Shown one piece after another: positions 57,401-64,000 of a stretch of DNA of 64,000 nt. Position 1 is the first letter of the stretch. Each line of letters begins with the position of its first letter. The notes under the pieces are model-generated. The model did no database searches and was not told the DNA's origin. It saw only the letters and a program-made list of their open reading frames with translations. Position numbers and translations under genes: made by a program. Origin of the DNA: Haliotis asinina (taxonomy: Eukaryota > Mollusca > Gastropoda > Lepetellida > Haliotidae); NCBI RefSeq assembly GCF_037392515.1, contig NC_090288.1:60807673-60871672 (forward strand). The letters are read 5' to 3'.

Positions 57401-59180
57401 GAAAGTATGCATAGTGGAATGTTTAAACAACTTCCAAATATTATATCAAGGGTAGTAATTCTAGAGATTGAATGCTATGAATTTGGGTAGTTTATGAAAT
57501 CTGGTTACAGGGTTAATCATATGGGTAAAAGAAAACGGTGATAGGCAAAAAAAAATCTATTACAAGAAGCTATAATGAAACATACTTAGAAAATGAAATC
57601 TCATTATTCCTTAAGCATTACTTAATCCCATTTACTTTTATGTGTACTCAACTCAAACCATGAAGAGCCCAATAATCAGTAAACACTTAGAACAAACTCC
57701 TACCTTACCTTACTACACAGACGTTCCTGCATTGCTAACTTGCTGGTGCTATCTAGCCTGCATTTGGAGCTGAAGGATGATTGCCTACACTAGGTAACCT
57801 CTAGGAGACCAGTGTTACATATAGCTGGTAACTAACACACATCTAAAACATACAACATTCACCCACCCCAACAATATTCGTGCACAAACAATAACAATGA
57901 TTTACCTGTGTCATAGAAATATGGTACATCGAAACCCAAGGCAGAAAGCCAGCAACTAGTGGGTATGCCAATTGAAATGAGAATTAACATTTCCCAATGA
58001 ACAGATGGGTATTCTTTTAGCATGTACCAATTTCTAGCCACTTGATCCACAAGTAACATGCATTGAGACTCATCTAACCTGGTTCCACATAAATCCACTG
58101 TGCATTATCTGTATCTTGACTAGATCTGAAGAATTTCAGCAGTATACCAAGAAACACTACTTCATAGTTTTCCAAACTGCTAAAATCAACAGACAATACA
58201 GAGGCTACATAAACTTACGGTGCACAGTTGAATTTGACCTGCATGTAACCAACAATGCTTAGTGTTGCAATGCATTTCATTCCTTCCCCTGATCTATTGT
58301 TTACAGATGCAGAGTCAAATTTCTGGCCTTTCTTGAACACAATGTAGAGAAACTGAAGACACTGAATAACAGTTCTATTTCTTTTGTTTTCACTTTTATT
58401 AAGACTGCCCACAATTTGTTACAAATGAGTAAAAAGATAGCACAAATAGTGAATAGTCTCGCAATGGTGGTCAATGTGATGATTTCCATGACATATGATC
58501 AAGTTTGATTCATGATACATGTAATAAAATATTTTCTTGCTCTCCCTACAGCTTCTGGGGACAGGAAGATAGCTGCTGGACTATCTTTGACAGTTCATTT
58601 CAGGTTGTTCACTAATAAATACTCCTTGCAATGTCCATTATGCCTGCTCTAGCACTACGCTCACATAGCCACACCGGCTAAAACAGACAGCCGCCAACTA
58701 TCCTCAAGGTGACTCTTGCTTAGAGCTATCCATGTATGGTCGCCTGAATTCCTTACTCTCCCTTCAGTCTTGGTCATATCTTGAAGCTACCGTCTCTGAT
58801 GTCCATAGTGGACACTTGCCTCCTTGTAGCTATGGTAACATGGTGCTATGGTAACCATAATTGCTGGAAACACTTATCCCTGATCTATGTCTGCCTGCCT
58901 GTCTTACGCTGCTTCTTAATGAGAACCTGCCTGGTACAATCAAATAATGCAAAATATGTAAAAATGTCATAACAACTCAAAATCATCAATGTCTTTTAAT
59001 CATTTTCATTACCAGTAAATAACTGTGCTTCAATATACTCTAATTCTATCATAACCAACTGATGTTTACACAGGAAAACCTTATTCGGCACTTTAAGAAC
59101 TTAGCTTCATTAATGGGATGATGTACTCTGGGTGAGAATGGGATGAGATACTTACATGGAGAGCCTTTTGTGAGTGGGAT
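54490..59180. other. Long gene-poor interval
   Basis: No coding frame can be supported. It holds a 51-bp tandem pair at 56960-57062 ('cctgggttaacagcagga' repeated once with one change). The part nearest 59180 should contain the 3' UTR of the hnRNP gene, but I could not fix a polyadenylation site. Confidence 0.45.
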
Positions 59181-63012
<3,832 letters not shown>

Positions 63013-63059
63013 ATTCTGTTGTGCTTCTTGTGCTGGTTCACACGCAGGAATGAACTGCA

Positions 63060-64000
63060 GACAAAGAGATCAGCCTACTTATAATACTAGGCATGCGCAG
63101 TTGGTGGTATGATGTCATTTGTCACTTCGGTAGTTTCCGGCGAGCTTCCCAAACGATTCGGCTAGTGTCGTATATTTCCGGAGTTGTTATCGCCAAAGAG
63201 TTTTTCTCCTCGCATCAAATTACCGTTCGTAGTATAGATTTATCTACAGATGTATCCATTTCATTTTGCAAAATATGAATATGTATTGCCTTTCCCCCTT
63301 TGTTCATTCATTTGAAAGTAACGGGTCAAAAGTAAATATGTTTTCAACAATACAAGAACTAATTTATTTTTATTACAAGTAATGCGTGAATCATGACAGA
63401 CAAGTATATGGTCTCTGATTATCACCACTGCTCGTTCTTTGATCAACTTTGTCATTGGTAAACCAATTTACGGACGTTGTCTTTTAATTTTTGGCACAAA
63501 TATATCCATGAGTGTGTGATTTGGTGAAATAATAACGATCAAAGATATGTGAATTGTGGTGATGGATTGTTTCAGAGGGATTTGGGGGCATATACATAAG
63601 TTCAAGTATTTCTACATACACCCAAGTACATGATGTGTTATTATTCCGTATTGGATATTGATTGTTCTCTTGTATATAAATATATTTGGTTATCCATTCT
63701 GTTTGAGATCATTTATTTCTGGCGCACACAGACAATATATATTTTAGAATACTGTTGACGCATAGAGTGTGAAACTCGTACATGTCTATGGGCAATTTCA
63801 TGACAAACAGAACCTTTCTAGAGCCAGGATAGCGTTTTTATCAGTTTACATGGCTGTATGTGAAAGTGCCGATATGAATAAAGGCATACGAAAAATAAAT
63901 CAACTGTATTTTTGTCAAGTTACATTGTATGTGAATAAAGAATTAGCAACCCGAATATCTTATTTTTCTGAACATTTGTTATAAAAAGTAGGACCTTTTC
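63060..64000. other. Upstream flank or first intron of the hnRNP gene
   Basis: Any 5' exon and the promoter of the hnRNP gene would lie here or beyond the window. I could not identify a further exon. Confidence 0.4.

Overview
This window looks like a stretch of a gastropod mollusc chromosome, most likely an abalone (Haliotis). It has intron-split host genes with GT-AG borders, AT-rich intergenic DNA and many copies of two short interspersed repeats. One of these ends in a motif (GCTGAGTGCGGCGTAAAAC followed by CTCACTCAC) that I associate with abalone and related gastropods. The species call is an inference; no database was searched.

Five host genes can be supported. Two tandem GT31-type beta-1,3-galactosyltransferase genes lie at 9980-11047 (+) and 14188-15255 (+). 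They sit in a duplicated segment of about 2 kb, and their central catalytic block looks gene-converted. An SSUH2-like zinc-binding protein gene lies at 18919-28905 (-), with eleven coding exons read out here with consistent phases; its first exon was not found. A two-exon gene at 50425-53307 (+) encodes a His/Gly-rich protein that carries PSAP and PPSY motifs and ends in a CaaX box; I do not recognise its family. An hnRNP A/B-type RNA-binding protein gene lies at 59181-63012 (-), with two RRMs, a Gly-rich tail and eight coding exons.

The rest is mobile and repetitive DNA. A 5'-truncated APE-type LINE (31.0-35.3 kb) has had 15 codons of its endonuclease amplified into a 31-copy, 45-bp minisatellite. 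A relative lies at 51.4-52.8 kb inside the intron of the CaaX gene, and an L1/Tx1-like LINE tail lies at 22.0-22.7 kb. A Crypton-like recombinase fragment (39.7-40.3 kb) and a palindromic MITE (40.55-40.71 kb) come before a decayed 3.5-kb element (41.0-44.6 kb). That element has a coiled coil, a possible DDE core with a C(2)H signature, and a spindlin-like C-terminal domain. It is the best candidate for an undescribed system. Minisatellites of 26, 30, 32, 35, 42, 45, 51, 55, 73 and 83 bp are scattered through the window. Several abut splice sites of the SSUH2 gene, and one is telomere-like and sits inside a TIR element in intron 1 of the hnRNP gene.

The genes do not form an operon or a shared pathway. 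The only functional cluster is the galactosyltransferase pair. Much of the interest lies in how tandem arrays arose from exon edges and from mobile elements.
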